Assembly: GCF_902491285.1 (NCBI RefSeq)
Contig: NZ_CABUHK010000018.1
Span: 1-64,000 of the forward strand
DNA: 64,000 nucleotides
Direction of reading: 5' to 3'
Source of the DNA: an uncultured Bacteroides sp.
Lineage (GTDB): Bacteria; Bacteroidota; Bacteroidia; Bacteroidales; Bacteroidaceae
Program-made: the position numbers and the translations under genes
The notes under the pieces: generated by a model
Databases searched by the model: none
Seen by the model: only the letters and a program-made list of their open reading frames with translations
Told to the model about the DNA's origin: nothing
In this document: positions 19,060 to 26,777 of the stretch, piece after piece
Layout of the letters: each line of letters opens with the position of its first letter
Numbering within the stretch: position 1 is the first letter of the stretch

Positions 19060-20363
19060 TGAAACGTTTCTTTGTTATTCTTATCAGTTGCCTGTGGTTG
19101 GCAGTTCCACTTTCTGCTCAGTCGAATAAGTTGATTCGTGAGTTGGAAAGCAAACGCGGTGCGCTGCAAAAGCAGATTGCCGAGTCGGAATCCATATTGA
19201 AAGATACAAAGAAAGACGTAGGCAGCCAGTTGAATAGCCTGGCTGCATTGACAGGGCAGATTGAGGAGCGGAAGCGTTATATCCTCGCTATCAATAATGA
19301 TGTGGAAGCCATTGAACGTGAATTGAACTCATTGGAACGTCAGTTGCGGGCATTGGAGAAGGACTTGAAAGACAAGAAGAAGAAATACGAAGCCTCCGTA
19401 CAGTATCTTTATAAGAATAAGTCGATAGAGGAAAAACTGATGTTTATCTTCTCTGCCAAGAATTTGGGGCAGACGTATCGCCGTATGCGCTATGTGCGTG
19501 AGTATGCCACCTACCAACGTTTGCAAGGCGAAGAGATTCTGAAGAAGCAGGAGCAGATACGCAAGAAAAAAGCGGAACGCCAGCAAGTGAAAGCTGCTAA
19601 AGAGAGCCTGTTGAAAGAACGAGAGGGCGAAAAAATAAAGTTGGAAGCTCAGGAGAAGGAAAAACGGACGCTGGTTGCTAACCTGCAGAAGAAACAGAAA
19701 GGTCTGCAGAGTGAAATAAATAAGAAGCGGAGAGAAGCCAACCAACTGAATGACCGTATCGACAAGCTCATTGCCGAAGAGATAGAGCGCGCCCGCAAGC
19801 GTGCTCAGGAAGAAGCCCGTCGTGAAGCGGCTGCACGTAAGAAGGCGGAAGGCAAGGAAAGCCAATCCGCCGGAACAGGGGCGGCGGCAAAAACGAACTC
19901 GAAACCTCTCGAAGCCTACACCATGAGCAAGGCAGATCGGGAACTGTCCGGCAGCTTTGCCGCCAACCGCGGGAAACTTCCTATGCCTATATCCGGTGCT
20001 TATATCATTACCAGCCATTACGGGCAATATGCAGTGGAAGGGCTCCGCAACGTAAAACTGGATAATAAGGGAATTGATATTCAGGGAAAACCCGGTGCCC
20101 AGGCGCGTGCCATCTTTGATGGCAAAGTGGCGGCTGTATTCCAGTTGAACGGGTTATTCAATGTACTTATCCGTCACGGCAACTACATTTCTGTTTATTG
20201 CAACCTTTCTTCGGTCTCGGTCAAGATTGGTGATACGGTGAAAACGAAGCAATCTATCGGTCAAGTCTTTTCCGACGGGACGGACAATGGACGGACAGTA
20301 TTGCATTTCCAGCTACGGCGGGAAAAGGAAAAACTGAATCCGGAACCTTGGCTCAATCGGTAA
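19056..20363 (+). CDS. EnvC-like murein hydrolase activator (degenerate LytM domain)
   Basis: A 435-residue exported protein: signal peptide ending near residue 22, a long coiled coil (about 25-260, very rich in Lys/Glu/Arg/Gln), a linker, and a C-terminal LytM/M23 domain (about 310-435). The metallopeptidase ligands are replaced: the expected His before GIDI is Asn in LDNKGIDI, the second motif reads VYCNL instead of Y-x-H-L, and the HxH block reads VLHF. Like E. coli EnvC, it therefore probably activates a cell-separation amidase rather than cutting peptidoglycan itself. It is last in the dut operon. Confidence 0.88.
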   Translation: MMKRFFVILISCLWLAVPLSAQSNKLIRELESKRGALQKQIAESESILKDTKKDVGSQLNSLAALTGQIEERKRYILAINNDVEAIERELNSLERQLRALEKDLKDKKKKYEASVQYLYKNKSIEEKLMFIFSAKNLGQTYRRMRYVREYATYQRLQGEEILKKQEQIRKKKAERQQVKAAKESLLKEREGEKIKLEAQEKEKRTLVANLQKKQKGLQSEINKKRREANQLNDRIDKLIAEEIERARKRAQEEARREAAARKKAEGKESQSAGTGAAAKTNSKPLEAYTMSKADRELSGSFAANRGKLPMPISGAYIITSHYGQYAVEGLRNVKLDNKGIDIQGKPGAQARAIFDGKVAAVFQLNGLFNVLIRHGNYISVYCNLSSVSVKIGDTVKTKQSIGQVFSDGTDNGRTVLHFQLRREKEKLNPEPWLNR

Positions 20364-20542
20364 AACAGACGGCCGTACTTCCCCTCATTTATATCTTTCC
20401 GGATAGGTATTTGGCATTATTTTATCCTATTTTGGATAGTTTGTGCTAAAAGAACTCCTTTTTTTTCTCCATATTTGCGGCATAAACTTTAAATAGAATA
20501 GATATGAATTTTAAAACCGTTCTCCCGATAAAACAAAGGGAC

Positions 20543-21673
20543 ATGAGAAAATTATGTGTATGGGGAGTTGCCGCTTTTCTGATGGCGGCTTGTACGCCGA
20601 AGACCGAAAAGACAACGGATTCCGGCTTGTTGCAGAGTAAATTCCAAGCTGAAGTGAATGGAAAGAAAACCGGGCTGTTCACTTTGCGTAATCAGAAAAA
20701 TATGGAAGTTTGTATCACAAACTTCGGCGGGCGCATTGTTTCCGTAATGGTTCCCGATAAAGACGGGCAGATGCGTGATGTAGTGCTTGGTTTCGATTCT
20801 ATTCAGGACTATATCGACAAACCTTCCGATTTCGGTGCGAGCATCGGGCGTTATGCCAACCGTATCAATCAGGGTAAGTTTACGTTGGACGGTGTTGAAT
20901 ACCAGTTGCCTCGCAATAATTACGGGCATTGCCTGCACGGCGGTCCGCAAGGTTTCCAATACCGCGTGTTTGACGCAGTACAGCCGAATCCTCAGGAAGT
21001 GGAACTTACCTATGTCGCAAAAGACGGTGAAGAAGGCTTTCCGGGAAATGTCACCTGCAAGGTGCTGATGAAACTGACAGACGATAATGCCATTGATATC
21101 CGGTATGAAGCGGAAACCGACAAACCTACTATCGTGAACATGACGAATCACTCTTATTTCAATCTTGACGGAGATGCCGGCAGCAATGCCGACCATTTGC
21201 TGACTGTTGACGCAGATTATTACACTCCGGTGGACAGTACATTCATGACCACGGGCGAAATAGCTCCGGTGGAAGGCACTCCGATGGATTTCCGTACACA
21301 GACTCCGGTAGGTGCGCGCATCAATGATTATGACTTTGTCCAATTGAAGAACGGCAATGGTTATGACCACAACTGGGTATTGAACACCAAAGGGGATATC
21401 AGCCGGAAAGCCGCCTCATTGAAATCACCGAAAACGGGTATTGTGCTGGACGTATATACCAACGAGCCGGGAATTCAGGTATATGCCGGAAACTTCCTCG
21501 ACGGCTCGTTGACCGGAAAGAAAGGTATTACTTACAACCAGCGTGCTTCCGTATGTCTCGAAACACAAAAATATCCGGATACTCCGAACAAACCCGAATG
21601 GCCTTCGGCTGTGCTTCGTCCGGGCGAAAAGTATATGAGTCAATGTATCTTTAAGTTCTCTGTAGACAAATAA
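20543..21673 (+). CDS. galM: Aldose 1-epimerase (mutarotase) lipoprotein
   Basis: Interconverts alpha and beta anomers of galactose/glucose. The 376-residue protein, from the ATG at 20543, begins with a lipoprotein signal (lipobox MAACTP), so it acts in the periplasm or at the outer membrane rather than in the cytoplasm. GalM features are clear: GASIGRYANRIN, HCLHGGPQGFQ with catalytic His, TNHSYFNLDG, DHNW and a terminal SVCLETQKYPD segment with the catalytic Glu. An in-frame ATG at 20504 would place extra residues before the signal peptide, so it is not used. Confidence 0.9.
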   Translation: MRKLCVWGVAAFLMAACTPKTEKTTDSGLLQSKFQAEVNGKKTGLFTLRNQKNMEVCITNFGGRIVSVMVPDKDGQMRDVVLGFDSIQDYIDKPSDFGASIGRYANRINQGKFTLDGVEYQLPRNNYGHCLHGGPQGFQYRVFDAVQPNPQEVELTYVAKDGEEGFPGNVTCKVLMKLTDDNAIDIRYEAETDKPTIVNMTNHSYFNLDGDAGSNADHLLTVDADYYTPVDSTFMTTGEIAPVEGTPMDFRTQTPVGARINDYDFVQLKNGNGYDHNWVLNTKGDISRKAASLKSPKTGIVLDVYTNEPGIQVYAGNFLDGSLTGKKGITYNQRASVCLETQKYPDTPNKPEWPSAVLRPGEKYMSQCIFKFSVDK

Positions 21674-21730
21674 TGTAATATTTGTCTTGACAGCAAACGG
21701 GTGATGCCCAAAAACAGATATTCCATAGAA

Positions 21731-21783
21731 GAAAGGTATCGTTTTCACTGTTTTTGTTTGTGAAAACGGTACCTTTCTCTTTG
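21731..21783. terminator. Strong bidirectional terminator
   Basis: The arms at 21731-21748 and 21760-21777 pair over 18 bp with a single G-U wobble, around an 11-nt T-rich loop. T-rich sequence follows on the plus strand. It separates galM from the convergent VapE-type gene. Confidence 0.85.
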
Positions 21784-21873
21784 ATGTTTATTGGCGTCTC
21801 CACCTTCTTCATTGGGAGCTTAATCCATTTTGATACAATTTGTTACGGGTGAACCCTTGTCCGTTTTTAAGGC

Positions 21874-23232
21874 TTATGCCGCTTTCAACGGTTTCACCAG
21901 ATATACATTCCCGTATTTGGTATGTTTGCGGGTGACTCCTGCTGCGAGCAACACTTGTGCGAATGTAGCCGGATTACTTCCGCGCATGGCAGCCGGGTTA
22001 TACATTTTCAGTCTCCTGAATATGTCCGAAGCCGAAAGCCGTTCGCTTCCTTCTTCATCGTCTTCGGCTGTCCGGTAACAGGCATGGAAAACTTCTTCCG
22101 CCGGGCAAGGATGATAAAAGGCGGTGTTGTGGCGTTGCAATTCCCGTTCCTCTTCTTTAGTGAACCAATAGCGGATTCCGGAGAGTAGTTCTGCTTTCAG
22201 TTGCGCGTATATCTGGTCGTGCTCCATGCCTTCGCAATTGATAAAATGTTCCGCTTCAATACAAATGAACCGCCGGCTGCCGGTAGGGTCGGTGAGCAAG
22301 TCGAAGCGGTTGCTTGTGCCGATGAAAGAAGCGATGCGCGGCAAGTTGCGGAAATTCTTCTGATAAGCCTTGCAGATATTCAGGTTCGCCATTTGCATCA
22401 GGTTCTTCAATAACGGCATTTTCTGCGTCCCGTATTTGTCAAACTCATCCATATTCAAGAGCCCCATCTCGGCAAGCAACCTTTCCGGTTTACCTTGTGC
22501 CGACAGTTTCAGGTTGTCCATGTAATAGCGTGACAGTACCGGCGGCATCAGTGCCTTGCAAAAGGTGGATTTCTGCCGTCCCTGCTCGCTGCTGACGAGT
22601 ATAGGTGCCACACTGTTGGCATGTATGCCCGTCATGCCCAGCCATTGGGCGGCGAGCCCCAGCAGCCATGTGTGGAAACTCTTCACCCAGAGCGGATGGT
22701 CGGAGACACGCTGTGCCAAATGCTCCAGTCTGTCTTTCCCGTCCCAATCGGGCAATTCTTCCATGTAAAGCCGGAAGGGGTGGTATTCAGGAATAAAGGT
22801 GGAGTAGATATAACGGCTCAAGTCTTTGTCCCAGCAAGGTATGCCTTGGTCGTGTGCTTCCATGCAGAAAGTGTTCAGTTCCCGCTTGCCTACGGGCTCG
22901 AAGGGAATACCACGTTTGCCTGCGGGACGATATTCCGTTTCTTCTGTCAATAAGTTGTAACGGAAATCATACTGCTTTTGCAGGAATGCGCGTACCTCTT
23001 GTGTCAGCCGGACGGGTTGTTTTCGTTCCGTCTCTTCCTTTTTCTCTTTTTTCTCCTTCTCGGCAGACAGTTCGGTGTCCGTGAGACTGTCTATATGTAT
23101 GTCTCCACAATATTCTGCCGGTTTCGTCCGGGTTTTCTCCACTTTCTCTGTTGCGTCTTCTTTATTCTCCTTCATCTGGAACAGTTTCAGTCCTTTCAGT
23201 ATCTGTTTCCACATTAATGTCATTGCATTCAT
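21874..23232 (-). CDS. VapE/VirE-type P-loop ATPase, without primase-like N-domain
   Basis: A 452-residue relative of virulence-associated protein E, an SF3/D5-like ATPase of phages, satellites and Bacteroides accessory loci. A charged, low-complexity N-terminus (residues 20-75) leads into the ATPase region with the family P-loop SSEQGRQKST (214-223), Walker B LLNMDEFD (258-265) and GTSNRFDLLTDPTGSRRF. The C-terminal part resembles the DUF3874 segment. Compared with the 703-residue paralogue at 61140-63251 it lacks the N-terminal BT4734-like primase domain. It is divergent from an HU-like gene, with its own promoter and palindrome. Confidence 0.85.
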   Translation of the reverse strand: MNAMTLMWKQILKGLKLFQMKENKEDATEKVEKTRTKPAEYCGDIHIDSLTDTELSAEKEKKEKKEETERKQPVRLTQEVRAFLQKQYDFRYNLLTEETEYRPAGKRGIPFEPVGKRELNTFCMEAHDQGIPCWDKDLSRYIYSTFIPEYHPFRLYMEELPDWDGKDRLEHLAQRVSDHPLWVKSFHTWLLGLAAQWLGMTGIHANSVAPILVSSEQGRQKSTFCKALMPPVLSRYYMDNLKLSAQGKPERLLAEMGLLNMDEFDKYGTQKMPLLKNLMQMANLNICKAYQKNFRNLPRIASFIGTSNRFDLLTDPTGSRRFICIEAEHFINCEGMEHDQIYAQLKAELLSGIRYWFTKEEERELQRHNTAFYHPCPAEEVFHACYRTAEDDEEGSERLSASDIFRRLKMYNPAAMRGSNPATFAQVLLAAGVTRKHTKYGNVYLVKPLKAA

Positions 23233-23270
23233 TATTTTTTTTGTTTTTAAGTGACTAAAATAGGTTTGTT

Positions 23271-23319
23271 TATCAGCGCTGATACTGCAAATCTACAATA
23301 GGACGGTACCGGTTTGCAA
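23271..23319 (-). promoter_or_regulatory. VapE promoter with operator-like palindrome
   Basis: On the minus strand TTG (23317-23319), 21 bp, then TAGATTTG (23288-23295) matches the Bacteroides promoter. The perfect 14-bp palindrome TATCAGCGCTGATA (23271-23284) sits where transcription would begin, a classic repressor position. Confidence 0.65.
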
Positions 23320-23398
23320 GTATTTCTCTAGAAAAAAGATATTTTTTCCTTAACGGAAGAAGTCGGCTTTTTATCATCCTTTTCACTACTATTTATCG

Positions 23399-23406
23399 TA
23401 TCTTTG
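23399..23406 (+). promoter_or_regulatory. -7 element of the HU-like gene
   Basis: TATCTTTG is a perfect -7 box; no good TTG is seen 19-21 bp upstream. It implies a transcript start near 23412 and a leader of about 150 nt that carries the two hairpins described below. Confidence 0.5.
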
Positions 23407-23440
23407 CCGTAGAGTTGTCAATGATTCACTAACGTAGTTT

Positions 23441-23509
23441 AATTAAATAACGAAGGTTATTTAATTGAATAACAATAGTAGTTTGAATGAACCACAATAG
23501 TGGTTCATT
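23441..23509 (+). repeat. Two perfect inverted repeats in the HU-like gene leader
   Basis: AATTAAATAAC-GAAG-GTTATTTAATT (23441-23466) and AATGAACCAC-AATA-GTGGTTCATT (23486-23509) are perfect stems of 11 and 10 bp, each with a 4-nt loop, 19 bp apart. If transcription starts near 23412 they are hairpins in the mRNA leader; otherwise they could be protein-binding sites. The whole 23233-23564 gap holds no gene. Confidence 0.8.
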
Positions 23510-23564
23510 GATAAATCTAAAGGTTTTGCATGAAAAGTATTCATTATAAAGACGTTAACTGCTT

Positions 23565-24200
23565 ATGGCTATACTTTACGATTGGTATGAGAATCCCGGT
23601 GAGTCCGACGATTCGGAAGAGAAAGGTTTGCATCCCCGCATTTTTTTGAACGGAAAGCTGGGGATGGACAAACTGTGCCGGATGATTCACAACCGCAGTT
23701 CCCTTTCTGTGGGTGATGTGAAAAACGCATTCGAGATGCTTGCCCAAATTTGTGGCGAGGAACTACGCGAAGGGCGTGAAGTGCATATTGAAGGGCTCGG
23801 TTATTTTGCCCCTATCTTGAGAAGCACACAGAAAGTGACTCGCAGCACTAAGAACAAATCGTCAAAAATGGAACTGAAAACAATCGGTTTCCGTCCCGAT
23901 GCCCGTCTGAAGGGTGAGCTTAGAGGTATCAAGGTCAGCCGGAGCAAGTATGCGCGCCACTCGGAATCCTTGTCGGAAGTAGAGATAGATATGCGGTTGA
24001 AGGAATATTTTGCCGATCACGATGTAATGCTCCGTTATGATTTTCAGGAAGTGTGCTGCATGACGCGGACTACGGCGAACCGTCATCTCCGACGATTGCA
24101 GGAAGAAGGAAAATTGCGGAATATAGGTAAACTTATGCAGCCGATTTATGTGCCTGCGGCAGGGTATTACGGGGTGTCGCGCGAATTGGTGCGGCGGTAA
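23565..24200 (+). CDS. HU-like DNA-binding protein with C-terminal extension
   Basis: A 211-residue protein. Residues about 30-125 resemble the Bacteroidetes HU-like DNA-binding domain (KLCRMIHNRSSLSVGDVKNAFEMLAQ, HIEGLGYFAPILRST). Residues 130-211 look like a winged-helix or other helix-turn-helix unit (DVMLRYDFQEVCCMTRTTANRHLRRLQEEGKL). HU-like genes of this type often accompany VirE/VapE genes in Bacteroides accessory loci, as here. It is probably architectural or regulatory for that locus; no target can be named. Confidence 0.82.
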   Translation: MAILYDWYENPGESDDSEEKGLHPRIFLNGKLGMDKLCRMIHNRSSLSVGDVKNAFEMLAQICGEELREGREVHIEGLGYFAPILRSTQKVTRSTKNKSSKMELKTIGFRPDARLKGELRGIKVSRSKYARHSESLSEVEIDMRLKEYFADHDVMLRYDFQEVCCMTRTTANRHLRRLQEEGKLRNIGKLMQPIYVPAAGYYGVSRELVRR

Positions 24201-24236
24201 ATTGAACTGGTATGAGGGATGTATTTGCAGTATGAA

Positions 24237-24337
24237 GGTGAAAGCCGTGCAGGGGAAATATAGGAGGTTTGTAGTGTCGCTTTCACCCACTTTTGTGCTC
24301 TGGACGGGTGTTTTAGGAAAAGGTGGAAGCGGTGAAG
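24237..24337. repeat. GGTGAAAGC-type repeats after the HU-like gene
   Basis: GGTGAAAGC (24237-24245) is paired with inverted GCTTTCACC (24279-24287), then GGTGGAAGC-GGTGAAG follows (24322-24337). No gene is convincing between 24201 and 24458; the only open frame continues from within the HU-like gene in another phase. A related GGTGATAG array follows the second VirE gene. Confidence 0.6.
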
Positions 24338-24400
24338 ATTGTAGTTGTCTCATTGGATAACAGAGGATTTTTTATCTTGTGAAAAGAATATTGAATTCGA

Positions 24401-24432
24401 TTGATAATGCAAGCTATTTTTTGTTATATTTG
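24401..24432 (+). promoter_or_regulatory. Promoter of the membrane regulator gene
   Basis: TTG (24401-24403), 21 bp, TATATTTG (24425-24432): a full Bacteroides promoter match 27 bp before the ATG at 24459. Confidence 0.65.
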
Positions 24433-24458
24433 TGATTCAAGAACACAAGATAAAATAA

Positions 24459-25259
24459 ATGATGAATTTTCCGACTTATCCTTTTAAACAATTATTGTCC
24501 GGCGGTTTGCTCTGCTGTTTGTTTCTGCTGGCTACCTATTTATTCCAGGCTTTTTTCCCAGAAATGTATATTGATGCATTCTCGTCTTCCATGTATCTCT
24601 TGATGTGGCTAATTCTCTTTGTAGGAGCGTTATTGTGGACATTTCATGTGAAGGAAAAACGTATTATAGATATTTCTGAAGTAATAGATTGGCAGTTTAT
24701 TGCTGCTTTTATTTTAATTACGGCTGATGAAATTTATATGATTATGCCGAAAGAAGTTCATATGGAGACAGCACCTGTGCTATTTTCTTATACTATTCCT
24801 ATATTGGTGGTTGGTATAATGATAGCTGTTGCTACTAAAATTTCCGTTATGTTGTATCAGAAATTGGCGGGCGAACGTCGACAGGCTGTTCTTCAAACTC
24901 AAAAAATACAGCAACTACTAGATTCTCCCCCGATAGGACATAAGGATGTTCTTTTCTTTCGCAAGCTTATTGAGAACCGGTCTATTGCCCAACTCTCTGC
25001 AAGAGATTATCTTTTATTGGTAGAAGAATGCCGGATGATTGATCCTGAATTTTTTACTTGGTTGGAGCAGCAAGATTGTCATCTTCCACCTCGAGATATT
25101 GTATTATGTGTGCTTATTCGGATGTACAAAACAAAAGAGGAAATATTATCCATATTTTGTATTACGGATGGGACTTATCGCACAATGAAGTCTCGTGTCC
25201 GAAAGCGTTTAAGTATTGACGATAAAGAGTTGGAAACTTTTTTAAGGGAGGTAATATAA
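24459..25259 (+). CDS. Membrane-anchored putative transcriptional regulator
   Basis: A 266-residue protein with three to four hydrophobic segments in the first 130 residues (about 12-30, 42-60, 78-92 and 105-128), then a cytoplasmic region. The C-terminal part (about 205-262: IVLCVLIRMYKTKEEILSIF, then TYRTMKSRVRKRL) resembles the LuxR-like helix-turn-helix of Bacteroides membrane regulators. There is no recognisable sensor or kinase domain. It lies directly upstream of the fulvocin C-like genes in the same AT-rich segment, so it is a candidate regulator of them; that link is inference. Confidence 0.6.
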   Translation: MMNFPTYPFKQLLSGGLLCCLFLLATYLFQAFFPEMYIDAFSSSMYLLMWLILFVGALLWTFHVKEKRIIDISEVIDWQFIAAFILITADEIYMIMPKEVHMETAPVLFSYTIPILVVGIMIAVATKISVMLYQKLAGERRQAVLQTQKIQQLLDSPPIGHKDVLFFRKLIENRSIAQLSARDYLLLVEECRMIDPEFFTWLEQQDCHLPPRDIVLCVLIRMYKTKEEILSIFCITDGTYRTMKSRVRKRLSIDDKELETFLREVI

Positions 25260-25648
25260 TACTTTTTTTAAGTACCTGTAAGTTGCTCATTAGGTTCTCT
25301 TATTGCTGGATAATGTTTGTATATAACAATAATTTAGCAAAGTATCTTGCTTTATATTTAATAATGATATATTGTGGTCCATTCATTTACGTTTTATTTA
25401 TTGGTCAAAGTAGCTGGGGGAATGTATTACGGAGGATTGTTGTTTCAATATAAATGTAGTCGATTTTGTTTGTAACAGAGGTAACAGTTGTCATATAGCT
25501 TGTTACAATTGTGTGCTGATTTTAGAATTTTGTATTTGTATATTGCTAATAATTAATAAGATATGAATATTGGAATGTAACGGCTACTTGTTCTATATCT
25601 GGATGTACCGTATCTTTGTAAATAAAGATTTTTATTAAAAAAATATAT
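25260..25648. other. AT-rich intergenic region with a promoter
   Basis: No coding frame is credible in these 389 bases. Near the middle TTGTAAC (25470-25476) is inverted as GTTACAA (25502-25508), with a direct GTAACAG repeat at 25472 and 25481. TTG (25588-25590), 20 bp, TATCTTTG (25611-25618) is a perfect promoter for the DUF1573/fulvocin C-like operon, giving a leader of about 25 nt. Confidence 0.65.
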
Positions 25649-26029
25649 ATGAAAAGAATTTTATTTTCATTGCTGATACTTTTTAGTCTTAGCCTCACAG
25701 CACAGAATCAAGCAAAATTGTGCTTTTTGAAGAAGGTAATTGATTTGGGAGAATTTGTTTGTAAAAAGGACTCTATTGTGAAAATCAATTTTGTCTTTTC
25801 AAATGACGGGAATGCTCCTTTAGTTATTTATAACGTCGTTACTTCATGTGGGTGTGTAAAACCTAAGTGGCCTAAGAAACCAATAAAAAGTGGTGAGAAG
25901 TCTATTGTTTGTATAGAATTGGATACGAAAGATCGACATGGAGTTTTTGCTAAAGATGCGTATGTTGAATCTAATTCCGTTGAACCTGTATTGTTATTAA
26001 AAATAAAAGGAAATATTAAAAGATTATGA
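25649..26029 (+). CDS. Exported DUF1573 protein
   Basis: A 126-residue protein with a cleavable signal peptide (residues 1-18, ending LSLTAQ) and one immunoglobulin-like DUF1573 domain: KVIDLGEFVCKKDSIVKINFVFSNDGNAPL, the conserved TSCGC turn, and a basic WPKKPIKSGEK segment. DUF1573 proteins are common secreted partners in Bacteroidetes gene pairs; no biochemical role is established. Its TGA overlaps the ATG of the bacteriocin-like gene, so the two are coupled. Confidence 0.85.
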   Translation: MKRILFSLLILFSLSLTAQNQAKLCFLKKVIDLGEFVCKKDSIVKINFVFSNDGNAPLVIYNVVTSCGCVKPKWPKKPIKSGEKSIVCIELDTKDRHGVFAKDAYVESNSVEPVLLLKIKGNIKRL

Positions 26030-26763
26030 TTATTATGAAAGCACATGTGTTGTCATTTAAGTTTATTAGTGTTGTAGCGCAGCTAAGCCTAATATTAGTA
26101 TTATTGGTATCTTGTAACCAAGAAGAAGCCATTTATAGCTGTAATCCGGAAATAGATTCGTGGGTTAAGGAAAATAAGCAATCAATTAATGCTATGTCGG
26201 CTGATGAGTTCTTGTCCTTGGAACAGGATTATCAAAAGGCTTCTTATATTGCATTTTCTCCAAAACAAAGGGAGAATTTGTGGATTTCCAAGATTACAGA
26301 AGCCGCAAGATTGGATTGGAGTGAAGATGAACAAAAGCATATGGGAAAATTGCTAATTGCTTTAAAAGAATATTCAGATGTTTTTTCTAAAGATTGTTCG
26401 GAAGAGTATAAAGATGACTTTAAAGTTTGGGTTTATCAATGGATTAAAGAAGGGGAAGAAGCTTTTAATTGGTCTCCTAAATTAATTAAAAACTTATTGT
26501 TCTCTCCTAATCAATTATTGAGTAAAGATGGAGAGATTAAAGAAGGAAAGAAAAAAATGACTAGTCAAGTAAAAACGCGAAGTGAAGACGGGGGAGATGG
26601 CCGTAATTGTAATTGCAACTCTAATTCTAATTTGGGAGAAGGCATGTTCTCGGATGATTGTGCGGGGGATAGTCATTGTGTGGAAGGATATTGGAACTGT
26701 AAGCCAAAGTGGGCTGGGTGTGGATTATTTTATTTGGATTCTTGTGATGGATATTGTTGGTAA
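26026..26763 (+). CDS. Fulvocin C-related bacteriocin-like lipoprotein
   Basis: A 245-residue protein with a lipoprotein signal (lipobox LLVSC) and a helical, acidic middle region. Its C-terminal tail of about 52 residues holds eight cysteines in the order NCNC, DDC, SHC, WNC, GCG, SC, YCW. The tail follows a basic stretch (KKKMTSQVKTR). Cysteine number and the paired-Cys/GCG layout resemble fulvocin C, a 45-residue, eight-cysteine bacteriocin of Myxococcus fulvus, and the Bacteroidetes family annotated as fulvocin C-related. Whether the tail is released and toxic is unknown. ATG 26026 overlaps the previous stop; ATG 26035 is an alternative. Confidence 0.75.
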   Translation: MIIMKAHVLSFKFISVVAQLSLILVLLVSCNQEEAIYSCNPEIDSWVKENKQSINAMSADEFLSLEQDYQKASYIAFSPKQRENLWISKITEAARLDWSEDEQKHMGKLLIALKEYSDVFSKDCSEEYKDDFKVWVYQWIKEGEEAFNWSPKLIKNLLFSPNQLLSKDGEIKEGKKKMTSQVKTRSEDGGDGRNCNCNSNSNLGEGMFSDDCAGDSHCVEGYWNCKPKWAGCGLFYLDSCDGYCW

Positions 26764-26777
26764 TTAGCATATAACTT

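Noticed and set aside
24148..24360. 70-codon frame after the HU-like gene
   Set aside because: It starts inside the HU-like gene in another phase and runs through the GGTGAAAGC repeats; it has no plausible start signal.
21874..24360. Complete prophage or integrative element
   Set aside because: There is no integrase, structural gene, tRNA attachment site or flanking direct repeat in view; only VapE-type and HU-like genes are present.
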